Shown: positions 34,288 through 44,594 of the stretch, piece by piece
How the letters are laid out: each line of letters opens with the position of its first letter
Numbering within the stretch: the first letter of the stretch is position 1
Origin: Clonostachys chloroleuca
Lineage: Eukaryota > Ascomycota > Sordariomycetes > Hypocreales > Bionectriaceae
Reading direction: 5' to 3'
Assembly (NCBI GenBank): GCA_037952775.1
Contig: JBANAY010000003.1
Location: 13,764,001-13,828,000 of the forward strand
DNA length: 64,000 bases
Translations under genes and position numbers: made by a program
The notes under the pieces: generated by a model
Told to the model about the DNA's origin: nothing
What the model saw: only the letters and a program-made list of their open reading frames with translations
Databases searched by the model: none

Positions 34288-35442
34288 TCAATAAGCTTTT
34301 ACCATTCGACGGCGTCTCGCTTTGTGCAGCCGCCTCTGTTCTACCTGATTTGACGTCCGTAGAGTGATGCCATGCTGCTCCTGCACATGGCTTCTGAAGT
34401 GGTCTAAATGTTGAAAGTCAATATCTCTACACTTTGGGTGCTCACACTTGATCGCTTGCCCCTGTTTCTCGGCTAGCTCGCGTCTGACCAGATGCTGGTC
34501 GTCGAAATGGTCGTTCATGACAGTTGGACGGCAATATGTAAAGGTGCGCTCTTCGCGAGACAGTCGCTCATCACCGAAACAATCAGGACACTACGCAGCA
34601 CCCAGGAGAAGGGGGAATGGATCGGGACTAGGCGCAACTTCGCCGTGCACCCCGGGCGACTCAGCTTTGATAGGCGGTTCGGGGCTGACCCTTAGCTGGA
34701 CGCGATCTCGTTTGACAGTTTCTCTTTTGTCGCAGAGCGCTACCATCAAATCAATGGCCTCGATCCTACACTGAAGGATCTGATATTCATCCAGGTTATC
34801 GGGCTGGTGGCAGAGAATTTCTGCTAACCGAGCCCGTGTTGGTATGACGACATCGATGACTGGCTCCACATACTCCTCTTCCTCTTCTCCCCGTGCTTGC
34901 ATCTCAATATCCCAAGTGGGCCGGTGATGAAAGTAATGTTCACGGTATGCACGCCCTACAGTCTCCTGGGAAAGAAGACTCTTGAGTTTAGAGTCTTTAT
35001 CCATGAGAGGGCTATCATCTTCGTCGATGTCGTCGGCGTCGGAAGGGAAAGACTGGACAAACTGGCTCCCAAAGAGCTTTTCGATGCTCCCGTCTTTGGG
35101 TTTCTTTCGCTCGCCATCCACAAGCTCAGCAGGTCGTGCCCCGGTGTAGCATAGTAGCCGATAACAGCCAGCCAGGTGGATGCGGTGCCGCTCACCGGGG
35201 AAGATGCTCGTATCCTTTGCGATGTTGAACGTCAAAATAACGCGTAGGTTGTCCACATTGAGGACCGGCTTGCCGTCGATGTTGGGCGCTCGGTGGCCGA
35301 AACGAGGAGCCAAGACTTGGCGATAGTACTAGCTATCTATCAGCAGAGCTCATACAGTGCATAGAACAGCAACTGGCTGCACCCATACAATTAGAAGGAG
35401 TCCACCTACCTTGTATACTTCCTTGGCGTCATTCCGGTCCAT
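34288..35442 (-). pseudogene. DUF3435 / FluG-domain protein, internally deleted and broken
   Basis: The minus strand reads MDRNDAKEVYK (35442-35410), an intron, then YYRQVLAPRFGHRAPNIDGK onward (from 35328). It has the box CYTGARPAELVD, comparable to the first catalytic-Arg box of tyrosine recombinases. The central domain carrying the HxxR and Tyr boxes is missing: after LLSQETVG the sequence jumps to YREHYFHHRPTWDIE. A TAG at 34591-34593 (one change from CAG) interrupts the C-terminal part, which continues in frame as CPDCFGDERLSREER and a zinc-finger-like CEHPKCRDIDFQHLDHFRSH. The 5' part stops at an AT-rich block. DUF3435 includes the captain recombinases of Starship elements as well as FluG-domain proteins; this copy cannot be active. 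Confidence 0.75.
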
Positions 35443-35454
35443 GTACACCTTCTA

Positions 35455-35645
35455 TATAACTTCCTACAGCCTAGATATAGCCTTTGTTTATAATACTCTA
35501 TAAGTATAATATAGATTTATTATAAGAAAATTCTTAAGATCTATATAGAGATAAATTTTAATCTTATATCTATTTATCTATATGTAGTTCTTTTTAATTA
35601 TATAGGAAAAATTAAATATTTATATAATTAAAATTTAAAATTTCG
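35455..35645. repeat. Extremely AT-rich block
   Basis: About 190 nt are more than 80% A+T, with many TATA/ATAA strings and sharp edges. It replaces the expected 5' part of the DUF3435 gene. Such blocks in filamentous ascomycetes are typical of repeat-induced mutation of transposon DNA. Confidence 0.6.
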
Positions 35646-35876
35646 CTGTTAAAACAGCTGTTCAGGCTTTTATTTCCGTATTACTGTGTTCCTCATTATC
35701 GCGTTTCTGTACAGTTACGTGTTTGCATTGCTTGAGTTTGTCATGAAACGAATGACTCGATTGATTGGTCGACTTAGTTACACATAAACTATTTTCCTTC
35801 CTCCCTTAACCACCAGAAACCAACCTTCCTCCGCCAAATCCTTCAACCATTCGAACCCCCTTTGCTGCCCGGCTCG
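35646..35876. other. Short region without gene
   Basis: Nothing recognised. Confidence 0.3.
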
Positions 35877-36155
35877 TCAGTTATTAAACTGCGCGTTGAT
35901 TATAGTCACACTGTGCATGACCTGCACCATCCAGGCCATGCTGTCCTCAACTAGCTTGTTAAGGAATTTTCTTTTAGCTAGGGACAGCCGCCGTTGTGAC
36001 CGTAGCTTGGCCGCTAGTTTTCTCAAGCTACCTTTCACCCAGTTCTTGAAGGTGTCGTCTTCACAGAGGCCCAGCTCCAGGAAGACCTCTGTCTCAAAGG
36101 CTACCAGCGCAACCAGCCCGTGACTGGATAGTCTCGAGGTTTTGATGATGCTCAT
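35877..36155 (-). CDS. Small Lys/Arg-rich hypothetical protein
   Basis: A single frame of 92 codons from ATG 36155, including FKNWVKGSLRKLAAKLRSQR and RRLSLAKRKFLNKLVEDSM. It is predicted helical and basic in the centre. No domain is recognised, and no promoter or intron evidence supports it. It lies in transposon-rich surroundings and may be a fragment. Confidence 0.3.
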   Translation of the reverse strand: MSIIKTSRLSSHGLVALVAFETEVFLELGLCEDDTFKNWVKGSLRKLAAKLRSQRRLSLAKRKFLNKLVEDSMAWMVQVMHSVTIINAQFNN

Positions 36156-37845
36156 ATCTTTGAGGCCACATCATGTTGCTGCAGTCGTTAGTGGTTTGAG
36201 GATATCTCTATCCCTGCTAAGATGTTCCTATATGTTATACATATTTCTAGCATATTGCTTGGTAGGGCTATTTATAGCCCTCTGTAGTGAAATTTGCAGA
36301 GCCATGTTATCAGCTTGTGCCGTTGGCGTGGCTCGAGGTGTTATTGGTGTTAGTAGTAGTCGTGGTAGTGCTGGCGCCGGGATTGAAGCTGGCATTGATG
36401 ACGTTGTTGGCGCCGCCTATGCCGTTGCTGCGAATACCAGTGCCCCTTGGTCTTGGGTGGTGGCAGTGCGCGTTTGGCGCGCCATTTGGAATAACCCCGC
36501 TAAATGAGGTCCCTAGGCTCGGGGCCTGGGAATATGCAGCGTATTCTGGCATGGCGGAGAGGCAACAATAGGAAAAAACAAGTGCCACCCTCGCAGGAGA
36601 TGAGGAGGTGTATCAGGTGTCTAACTATCGCGCTCCCAATATGCTGCGGAAAAACCAAACAGGCACGAAACGATGAAGCTGTTCAAAACTGAAATAAATA
36701 GAAATTGACCTAGACAATACTCGACGCATTCTGGCAGTCGGGGCTCAGATGCCAAATAAGACACACATGAGTCCACAGATAACGAAGCTTATCCAGACAC
36801 GGCAGTAAGGCGAGAAAAGACAAGCCGTAGCCGCTAATCTGCTGCCATCCATAAAAATAGTAGTGTCCTGAGCGAGGTGTTGGAGCACCCAGAAGGCTCC
36901 GTTAAGTCAGGCCTTCTACCATCGGCATCATTCGATTGGTATGTTGGTGTATAGGCAGTGGACAAGTCAAACATGTTCTGGATTCTACTTACTGAGTGTC
37001 GGGAATGCCCAATGAAGCCGGGAGAGTCGAGGAGAATCTGACAGGCTTTCACGCCTTTGCCAGCGTTCAGACGGCAGGTTGAGTGAGATGGGCGAGACAC
37101 CGAAAGAAAGCGCGTTTGCGCGCAATACGAGTCTCGAACACCTGGTTAGGGGTCTTTGCCGTGGTTTGCATGTTATGGGATAAGATGCTCTACTGCCACA
37201 GCTACCGGCTGTGGGCAAGTCTTCGGTGCTTGGTGTTAATCGGTATGGTATACCCGCGTTAAACCCATGTGCGATGGCGTCTTGGGCATCACAACCATAT
37301 TAATAAAGCTCAGAACACGGCGAAGCTCGGCCTCGATGAAGCCGCTGTACCATCTTTGATAGTTCTCGCAGTCTTATGAATACCCGCTTGGTGGAATCAA
37401 AGAGTAGAGAGTGCGGTGGTGCCCAGACGGTACGGCGCGCCGTGGGGCGGACGATCTGTCCTTGCCTTCCATCTATTAGGTCGAAGATCGTCATGCACGT
37501 GCGTGCACTGGGGATAACCCCCGATGAGAGAATATCCAACGCGTCCGCAACGCGCTACGCCCGATTTTAGCGGTAGAGAGCAGGCGAAGTGCTCTGAGAA
37601 AACCTAAGTCTCTACTGAGTACTCCGTCTCAGTAACAGCCTGCCTTCCATTGTAGCAAGGTGCTGGAGCAGCAGTATTATTAGCGGCGTAATCACCTAGT
37701 ACTTAAGCAAGTTCTACATTTTTCATAGTTTTAAAGCGCACTTACACCGTCCGGCTATTCCTCATGTAAGATTTGACCTTGCTTTCTACAAGGGCAGGGT
37801 CGGTCTCCTTAGTAATTCCTTGACTTCATGAGAAAGTGACCCAAG
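36156..37845. other. Region with unrecognised minus-strand frames
   Basis: Several minus-strand frames have moderately protein-like composition: 37300 to about 37557 (VADALDILSSGVIPSARTCM, then FDLIDGRQGQIVRP), 36985-37218 and 36834-37100 (GVKACQILLDSPGFIGHSRH). They change frame and lack starts, so they may be debris of one gene. A Thr/Asn-rich low-complexity frame lies at 36310-36588. None is assigned. Confidence 0.3.
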
Positions 37846-38546
37846 CTAGCTTTCATAAGGAGTATGCATACCTAGTGTAGCTACTCGGAAGATGCCAGGT
37901 ACATCTATAACAGTGAGACCAATCGCCCGGTCTACGTGGGCTTTGAGGTTTCGAGGGTTCATAGCTCTAATGTTAGCTACAGGGAGAGGGTTTCTGATGT
38001 TCACAATGATCTCGCGCAGGGCTTGAGCCGGCGTTGCTCTATGACTTTGCATATTATGTATGCTAGATGGCAGTATACCCCTGGCCGCTATCGCAGCGTA
38101 GGTCGACGGCATCGCTACCTGTCCATTCTGCCCCGCGCTCCTCAGCTCAAACATAGAGGCATCGCATATCCGGGGTTCAGCGCTAAAAGCCGAACTGAGC
38201 TCCTTGTCAGAGACTGGGCCGTCCAACCTCATAATCGCGCCGGTTCTATTCAACGAGCTAAAACAGATATCGTGATGAAATCTGTATAATATTCTCGATC
38301 CGGGATCTCTCTGTATTCTTCGGAAATGCCGACGACTTCCAGATCCGTCTTCCCGCCCAGGTTCGAATGGATACAATTATTCAAAGCAACCTCGAGACTC
38401 GTGGAGCCCTCAGAGGATTCCAGACGTTCGTGGTAGGCTTCAGCCTCGCTATTCCTAACATCTGCTATGGTTCCCTTGACCCTGGCTTTGGGATTTACTA
38501 CGGTAATAGGGAACATCGTATGTTCAACGTGGGAAATGCCATGCAA
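37846..38546 (-). pseudogene. Unrecognised gene fragment in two frames
   Basis: On the minus strand 38546-38250 encodes VEHTMFPITVVNPKARVKGT... to EYYTDFITISV. A second frame then continues from about 38240 (GAIMRLDGPVSDKELSSAFS) to 37846 (DRAIGLTVIDVPGIFRVATL, TPYES and stop). Both look coding and would make about 230 aa, but the join has no good intron, so a frameshift is likely. Its 5' side is truncated exactly where the ABC-transporter fragment begins (about 38580). I do not recognise the family. Confidence 0.4.
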
Positions 38547-38579
38547 CCCGGAGCTGGGTCACCTACAAGCCTCGAGAAA

Positions 38580-38808
38580 CCAGTCACGAGATAGGGAAAG
38601 CAAAGTATGCGATGGGTGCCTGTTGTTTTGGGGTCGAAGAGATGCGATTGGGCCAGCGGCAAGAAGACGGTGAGACAAGCCACGAGTATCGCACAACAGC
38701 CGCGCGCGACATAGAGTGAAGTGTCGTATTCGGCTGGCCAGATATTGTTCGGGACGGGACTAGAGCCCAAAGCAGGATCAAGAAAGAACATCGCGAAATC
38801 GATCAAAA
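38580..38808 (-). pseudogene. Duplicated N-terminal fragment of the ABC transporter gene
   Basis: These 229 nt align with 3571-3799 at roughly 90% identity, in the same orientation. They encode the same first residues (MFFLDPALGSSPVPNNIWPA...LFDPKTTGTHRILCFPYLVTG). Homology ends abruptly on both sides: at about 38580 it runs into the unrelated fragment, and upstream of the start it ends just past AATCGATCAAAA. It cannot encode a transporter. Confidence 0.85.
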
Positions 38809-39141
38809 GATGATTGGATCCGGGAACTAACTATTGGCGCCATGAGTTGGTAACGTCAATCCAACGAAAACGAGATTTGTTGTTGTTGTCAAGATCTTGG
38901 TGACTGGCACAGAGGCCTGAGCCAGGGACACTAAATTTGGCCCACCAAGAGTTGCTTGCGGACCAAAAGTAGGATCAATACTGATAAGGGCCTAGTTCGA
39001 GGCCTACATTCTAGCTTCGCCACCCATTGACTCACTGACACCAGGTCGCTGGTGATCCAGTTTGTCTGGTCAGTTCTGCGACACTGAGGTAATAAAGCAT
39101 TTCTCATAGGCTCGGCCGCCGGTAATGACCATCTTGTGCGA
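38809..39141. other. Short intergenic region
   Basis: Nothing recognised; this is the 3' flank of the LaeA-like gene. Confidence 0.4.
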
Positions 39142-40493
39142 CTAGTCTTCTGCGGCTATGTTATCGGGAGTAGCATGAGAGTCTGCGGGCTTTCTCGCTG
39201 TCCAAATATACCTCATATATCGTGAGTAGTCGTCACAGTAACTAAAGGCAGAGCAAACTTACATTCTGCAGTATGCATGGTAACTCAGCGTGCATATCTC
39301 CTGTCTAACTTTCTCGCAAAGGACTTCCACTTCTTTCTCAGACATGCCGAGTATCGTTACCATGGCCGAGAGAGACAAAGCCATGAGGCCCTCTGAGAGT
39401 CCCACATTAAACCATCTCCCTGCCTCCTTCGCATTTCCATCCTCTGACCAAGGGCTATAACACACTCTGATGACCGTTTCATTAATATCTGTAAAGCCAG
39501 CGAGTGCCAGCCGGCGCCGCGTCTGCCCAGGGTGCACCCTCATTGGACGACCGTACAGGTCCATTCCCCCCAGAAGTCTCGACGCCCATTGGTGTAAAGC
39601 ACTGTTTGGTGGGAGGGAGTTGTCATCACATTGCGGGGCCCAATCAATCTCGACTTGCTCCACGTAGCCTGTATCGGGTTTTAGGTGCCTTATGGCTAGT
39701 TAGCCAAGCAAACGGTGGCAGAGATAAGTGAAGGATCGAGCCCACATGAATATTTTCTTGTACAAAGTTGACCAGCATTGAATACTGCCGAAGAGGGTTC
39801 GGACGTGTATGAAGTCCCAGTCGAGACGTAGCGTATCCCACGACCCCTCAACATCATGTAGCTTTGGGGGTTCCATAGTTCGAGGAATCCTGAGCGAGAT
39901 GAGTTAGAGAATGGCAATCTTCGGTTGTCTCACTCACATCTCAGGCTGTATCATATTGATATCGAGACCCTGCACATGCATTTGAGGGTATTTTCTGTTT
40001 CCCATTGTAAGAACCAAAGCCAAATGTCGCCTGAGTAGACGTACTCGGAGAGTTCAATCGCCCAGATCCCAGTACCAGTACCAATGTCTAGAACCCGTAA
40101 TGGACTCTCAACATCCAACGGAGCTGAGAATAGACTGTTATTGCGAGCCACCAAGAAGAACTTATGGAATATGTCCAGGCGAGTTTTCTCCTCCTTGCGT
40201 GTGGATTATGTTAACTTTATCCCAGCAAAGCCGAGTTGGTTACCTCTTACTTCATCAATTGGAAATTTATATTTCTCCCTCTCTATATCTCCATTCTTTC
40301 CGTACCAGCGTCCAAGAGAAAAATAAACATCGCGTAACTTAACCCGCGGAATCAGATTGTGGCAGTTACTGGCAAGGTGTCAGTGTAGAGCTAAAATGTG
40401 GGAGATGGGATAAGAAGTCTAATTATACCTATTTGTTTCAGTGTCGGACATCACGACGAACGACGGAGAGTTTCTAGACTCGTCTTTGAGCAT
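39142..40493 (-). CDS. LaeA-like class I SAM methyltransferase
   Basis: Seven exons (40493-40429, 40368-40251, 40193-40045, 39994-39938, 39889-39746, 39688-39263, 39211-39142) join in phase to about 342 aa. Every junction restores conserved LaeA-type sequence: [19 protein letters not shown] then [16 protein letters not shown]; motif [21 protein letters not shown] at residues 95-114; [15 protein letters not shown]; then [20 protein letters not shown] and the C-terminal [16 protein letters not shown]. LaeA-like proteins are Rossmann-fold methyltransferases; LaeA itself is a nuclear regulator of secondary metabolism, while many paralogues are orphan or biosynthetic enzymes. No biosynthetic cluster surrounds this gene, so its role is open. 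The gene appears intact despite its setting. The start is the first ATG of the frame; ATG 40451 is an alternative. Confidence 0.8.
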
Positions 40494-40819
40494 AATTCTG
40501 GGCTTCACAATGCGCAATCTGGGACGATATGAAGCGGGGTTGCGGCTACCCCACAGGTTTCTAAGATCAGGTGACGCTAGCCCTGAAGTGGGTTCAGTAT
40601 AATAATACCTATGTGTTGCCTAGTTCACGGGGGCTAAATTAAGATGCATGTTAAGACGTAAGAAAATATTGGGTTTAAAATAGTATTAACTTTGCTGAGG
40701 AGATATTTGGATTTACGCCCTCGAACCAATACACTAGCGACTTCACCGATGCTCACTGGCAAGTTGTTCGCAGATCCTTCCGCAATTAGTGTAGCCATCT
40801 CGGGCTTATGCGTGCACAT
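40494..40819. other. Intergenic, no gene seen
   Basis: This is the promoter side of the LaeA-like gene. Nothing recognised. Confidence 0.4.
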
Positions 40820-41072
40820 AGGGGATCAGTGCTTCGTGCTTACTAAGGATATGGAAAATAGATTTTCCTTCCTGAGTCGGAAACTACATGAAATCACGAG
40901 GGAATGGTGCGAGCCTGAGAGAGACTAGAACGGCAGAATTAAAGAAAGTGTCTCTCTCCGTTTGAAGGATTCCGAGCAGGGCATCCTCATGTATCAGGTA
41001 ACATCAACGAAAAAGCTTACTGCCGAGGAGGTCGTGAAGCTGATGAATTTTTCGGGCGGAGGGGATTGACTA
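40820..41072 (+). pseudogene. Mosaic of two duplicated fragments
   Basis: Positions about 40820-40910 resemble 47931-48010 (shared GTGCTTACTAAG, then ATGGAAAATAG), at roughly 80% identity. Immediately after, 40911-41072 matches 21767-21920, the last exon of the nucleoside-hydrolase-like gene, at over 90%. In the second piece the corresponding reading frame carries a TAG (GAGAGAGACTAG) where the parent has CAG, so it is not functional. Confidence 0.75.
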
Positions 41073-42152
41073 GCGGGATTCGCGAAGTCGCTTATCCAGC
41101 GCCCGATGGGGAGAGGTTCCGGCTCTGTGGGGCCCTCCCGGGGGGACGGGACGAAGGTGGACCCCGATAGTTACAAGCGTGACTGGCATAATTGCAAATC
41201 GTGTACTTAGTGTGGCAACTGGCAGGGGCTTACTCAATTAGAGGAACCCCTTGTTTTGTGAGAGCACACTATCAGAATCTGATGCATGCAAGCCTTGCTC
41301 GGTTGCTCGTCGGTGATGTTGGTTGCTAGCCTCTGGCTCCCTCCCATCCGAATGGAAAACTCGTGCGGTTAGCTCTCTGTAGCCGTCCTATTTAAGCGGG
41401 CATTTCTCGTCTAGCGCGCATTCTGATTAGACGGTTGGGGGACGCACATCATCGGTCGGGGGTTTTCAGGGTAGACGGGCCACCCCAGTTTGAGCCTGCC
41501 CAACCGGCTATCCTTTCACCTCCCATTGCTCGGCTGTGACCCCTCCCCGCAGTCGTCTGGCCTGCCAGTCAGTACAGGAATTCGTTTCCTGTCACCTGTT
41601 TCTTGGCCTCTATCTAGCACTATCGCGAATAAGCCTTCACGGCTCAGACCAGATATCAGGAAAGCCAAAGTTTCTGGCAACCTTAGCCAAAGCAGGAATC
41701 CGGAAACGACACCGACTGGAGGTTGCCAGAATCCATGGTAAACACAGCAAGCAGAAGAGTCAGAGTTACCAATACCTAGGCCAAAACCTATCTCCCGTAT
41801 TCGCCATGGGCCTGTCAGGCAGGTTGCTAGCGACCTCAGCTTTCTGGTTTCTGTACTTACTATGGTGCTAGCGACTAACTATCTGCTGATTCCTGGTTTT
41901 GTCGTGGGTGCTATCAACACAGCTACACGAAATTATGCACCAGGAAGCAGAAAATGAAACCAACGAGGCATTCACAATCCGCCCGACTAGATCAGAAAAC
42001 GGAATCAGTTCTAGCTTGCCAACAACATTGAGAATAAATTGAGCGCAATAGCCATGAACTGAATCGCCATCTTCCGTGTCACAGCCTACAGCCATCTTCG
42101 GGGGAGTGCATCAGGGTAGGGTATTCTTTGGAGAATTTGAGGTACTAGTCTC
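41073..42152. other. Region without a supported gene
   Basis: Frames at 41490-41871 (plus) and 41868-42095 (minus) are not convincing. The first includes a basic stretch (FLATLAKAGIRKRHRLEVAR). Nothing assigned. Confidence 0.35.
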
Positions 42153-42752
42153 TTGTCTATATTTCGTATACAAGAATTGGTGAACGTTGGTACGACGAAA
42201 ACCAGGCTGCGCATCTCGAGAGTGTGTTGGAAGCCCAGTATCAATTTCGATGACGACCCTAACTGGATGAACGGCTATGTGGATTATTCTGAGGCCGAAT
42301 CGATTCTACAACAGCTACATCTGTCAGCCCAGGAGCTACGGTCCAGAAATCAGCAAAGGCTGCACTCGTTCCTCGATGGGCCTCCTGTCTGGTACATCCA
42401 CGGCCGTCATCGCGTCAAGGCGGCCAAATCCATCGGCCCCGACGATATAAGGGGCAGTTCCGTGAGCGGGTTGAGCACTCCGTCTCGATGGGTCGCGCCT
42501 GCGCTTAGAGGAACGAACACGGACGAAGCGGGAACTGAGCTCTTTAACGTGCTCTCGCAGGAAGGAATATTTCCCTTTTCCTCGGCCACGTCATCGGGCC
42601 GGTCTTCAGAATGGGAGTTGGGCGGCACAGCCCTCTTGCCTCAGTTGGTCGTACCAGCATGTACAGAGAGGTTTATGTGCGCAGCGCCTTCCAATATGCT
42701 CCCACAAGAAGGAGCCTGTCCCTTTTCTCCAGCTTTGGGACACCTTATCTAG
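42153..42752 (+). pseudogene. DUF3723-like N-terminal fragment with unrelated tail
   Basis: The frame has no ATG near its start and probably begins at a splice acceptor (ATACAAG, about 42173). It contains DDDPNWMNGYVDYSEAESIL, then a PPVWYIHGRHRVKAAKSI block. The C/I-H-G-R-H-R-x-x-A-A block preceded by a PP-containing strand is characteristic of the N-terminal part of fungal DUF3723 proteins. After about residue 100 similarity ends and the tail carries two copies of N-x-L-x-Q-E-G-x-x-P-F-S (NVLSQEGIFPFSS and NMLPQEGACPFSP). It is probably a truncated or chimeric copy. Confidence 0.45.
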
Positions 42753-42802
42753 TCCTAAACTAGGATCACCTTCATCTAATCCCAAACTAGGATCACCTTC
42801 AT
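42749..42802. repeat. Two 27-nt tandem repeats
   Basis: Two adjacent, almost identical units contain AAACTAGGATCACCTTCAT, beginning at 42749 and 42776. The first overlaps the end of the DUF3723-like frame. Confidence 0.8.
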
Positions 42803-42898
42803 TTAGAGATCGGAACGCCCCCGTCTAGCATATTCCTAAAAGTGAAAATTGAGGCTGGAAATTGAAAATCATACAGTATCACAGGATATTACTTGGAG

Positions 42899-43163
42899 AT
42901 GAATACCAATCAACATCCCGTCGCTGTGGTCAAGGTTCTTTATTGCATGCGCTGCGCGCGATCTTCTGAGGCCACCTCTACAGATGATGCCGGGTCTTTG
43001 GGAATGCTGAAAATTGGTCATAACCTTTACTACTGCGAGAAATGCGCTAAAATCGTCGGGTTTGAAGAGAGTATGTATCTATTCTACCTATGGCAGAGAA
43101 ACCTCTAACAATCGTTCAGCCATGACGAAATCACCAGAATCAACATCACACTATGAATCCTAA
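42899..43163 (+). CDS. Small CxxC zinc-ribbon protein
   Basis: Two exons (42899-43070, 43120-43163; consensus GTATGT donor and TTCAG acceptor) give about 71 aa. Two cysteine pairs, YCMRCARSSE and YYCEKCAKIVGF, are 30 residues apart, with LGMLKIGHNLYY between them. This is the layout of a treble-clef or zinc-ribbon fold. Similar very small proteins are scattered in Eurotiales genomes by my recollection, with no function known. The start is the first ATG after an in-frame TTG. Confidence 0.6.
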
Positions 43164-43518
43164 ACAGCTAGTTTATTTTTTCGTTATGCGATCCTTCTCT
43201 GATATTACAGCGCATGTGCTATGTACAATATCCACAGATATACTTAATTTACAATTCCAAAATATACAGTTTGGAGCATAACCAGCTTCTTCTTTTTAGA
43301 CATGTGTTGATTGTAAACTTGTTCCCCACACAGTGTCAAGTATCTGCGAAATGCACTATATACAAAATTCACATGTTTCGCGACTTGCAGCTCAAGCAGT
43401 TCTTTGTTCCCAATTTCTGGACTTAGCCTAAAAATAGGCATACCACCCCTGTCGTAGTCCAGTCCAGGCACCGATGGCAATGTCGCAAGCCATTTTACAC
43501 TCTACATCATCATTTGGA
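43164..43518. other. Intergenic, AT-rich, no gene seen
   Basis: Nothing recognised before the transposase N-terminus. Confidence 0.4.
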
Positions 43519-43821
43519 ATGGCACCAAGGTTATCCCACGTTCAACGTAAGGCACTTCAGGACATCATTATAGGTAAGTTAGAGGGTAAAGAAACAATCA
43601 TCGACTCAGAGATAGCCGTAACCATCCCCTGTTCGACACGCGCGGTCCGTAAAGCCCGATCCAATATTCTCCAATACGGGACAATCGATGCGCCATGTGA
43701 AGCTACAGGCCGGCCTAGGGAGATCACAGAGAATATGTGGCTGGCTTTACAAAACCACCTGGAACAATATCCTTGCACCAGTCAACAGCAAATTGCAGAT
43801 TTCCTACACAAACACTTTTAA
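43519..43821 (+). pseudogene. DDE (Tc1/mariner-superfamily) transposase, N-terminal part
   Basis: From MAPRLSHVQRKALQDIIIGK the frame shows the helix-turn-helix of a fungal transposase family, with IPCSTRAVRKARSNILQYGT, the linker GRPREIT and LEQYPCTSQQQIADFLHKHF, then a stop. The upstream in-frame codons (from 43474) look unconserved. The catalytic part is found 2 kb away at 45833-46187, so this is one end of an interrupted copy or a separate fragment. Confidence 0.7.
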
Positions 43822-44594
43822 GAGATTTGAATGTTGGGGCTACAGGCACGTGCCGTACGAACTACGGCATCTTCAAACGCCTCATACGGCTTATAAAGGC
43901 AGATAACAACGGCAAGCTAGGCTGGAAATGGGGTCGAATAGAGACAGCTCCAACGCCAGACAACAAGGTTAATAAAGCTAGAATTCCCTTACCTAGTAAT
44001 CCCCCTAGCCATCAGGTCCTTGATCTGTTGAAGAAGACATCCCGTCCGCAGGAAGATATTTGGTTCCTTGTTGTTGTTGTTGTTGTTGCTGTTGTCAGAA
44101 TTGAAAAGAATTGTACAATGGGCAGACAACAGAATTTCCAAAGGGTACACATCTTATTTTATAGACCAAGAGAAGCAGGGTGGTCCGGTAGAGGCATCAT
44201 CCCTTTCAAATATTGAAGTAACAGTCTCAATTTATGCCTTTTACCTGTAAAACTAGAAGCTGTTAGGTGGCGACACCAACAGCCTTAGTGCTTAGTAGTA
44301 AGTATGACGATTCGCCACAGCTAGAGGTCACCAATTGAAGCGAAATTAATATAAGACTTGAATTTCCTATTATCTAATGACGGTCTACGGGTAATCTATT
44401 TATTCATTGAATGAAGGAAGGGCGTCACGTGAGTTATCCCGTGACCTGGGTTCCATCGCGTCGGCTTGGTCGCGATTCATTCTGCGAGCTGCTATCACCC
44501 TTCGAGCCAAGGGCAGGGGTCGGCCAACACGGATCCTACATAGATTTCCAAATTCTATGAAGAGTACTGTATATAATAGCTAAAATCCTCTTCT
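43822..44594. other. Region between transposase pieces, no gene seen
   Basis: It contains a GTT microsatellite at about 44067-44093. The frame 43737-44216 overlaps the transposase end and then reads through this repeat as a poly-Val stretch, so I do not accept it as a gene. Confidence 0.4.

Noticed and set aside
36310..36588. Minus-strand frame with a Thr/Asn-rich end
   Set aside because: Low-complexity tail and no supporting start context; probably chance.
39142..40493. LaeA-like gene as a pseudogene
   Set aside because: First attempts at splicing seemed to need frameshifts, but acceptors at 39995-39996 and 39689-39690 restore all conserved blocks in phase.
40820..40928. C-terminal part of a new small protein (frame 40692-40928)
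   Set aside because: Most of it is the duplicated piece shared with 47931-48010, with no coding signal at either locus.
43737..44216. 159-codon frame with a poly-Val run
   Set aside because: It reads out of frame through the transposase end and a GTT microsatellite; no conserved part.
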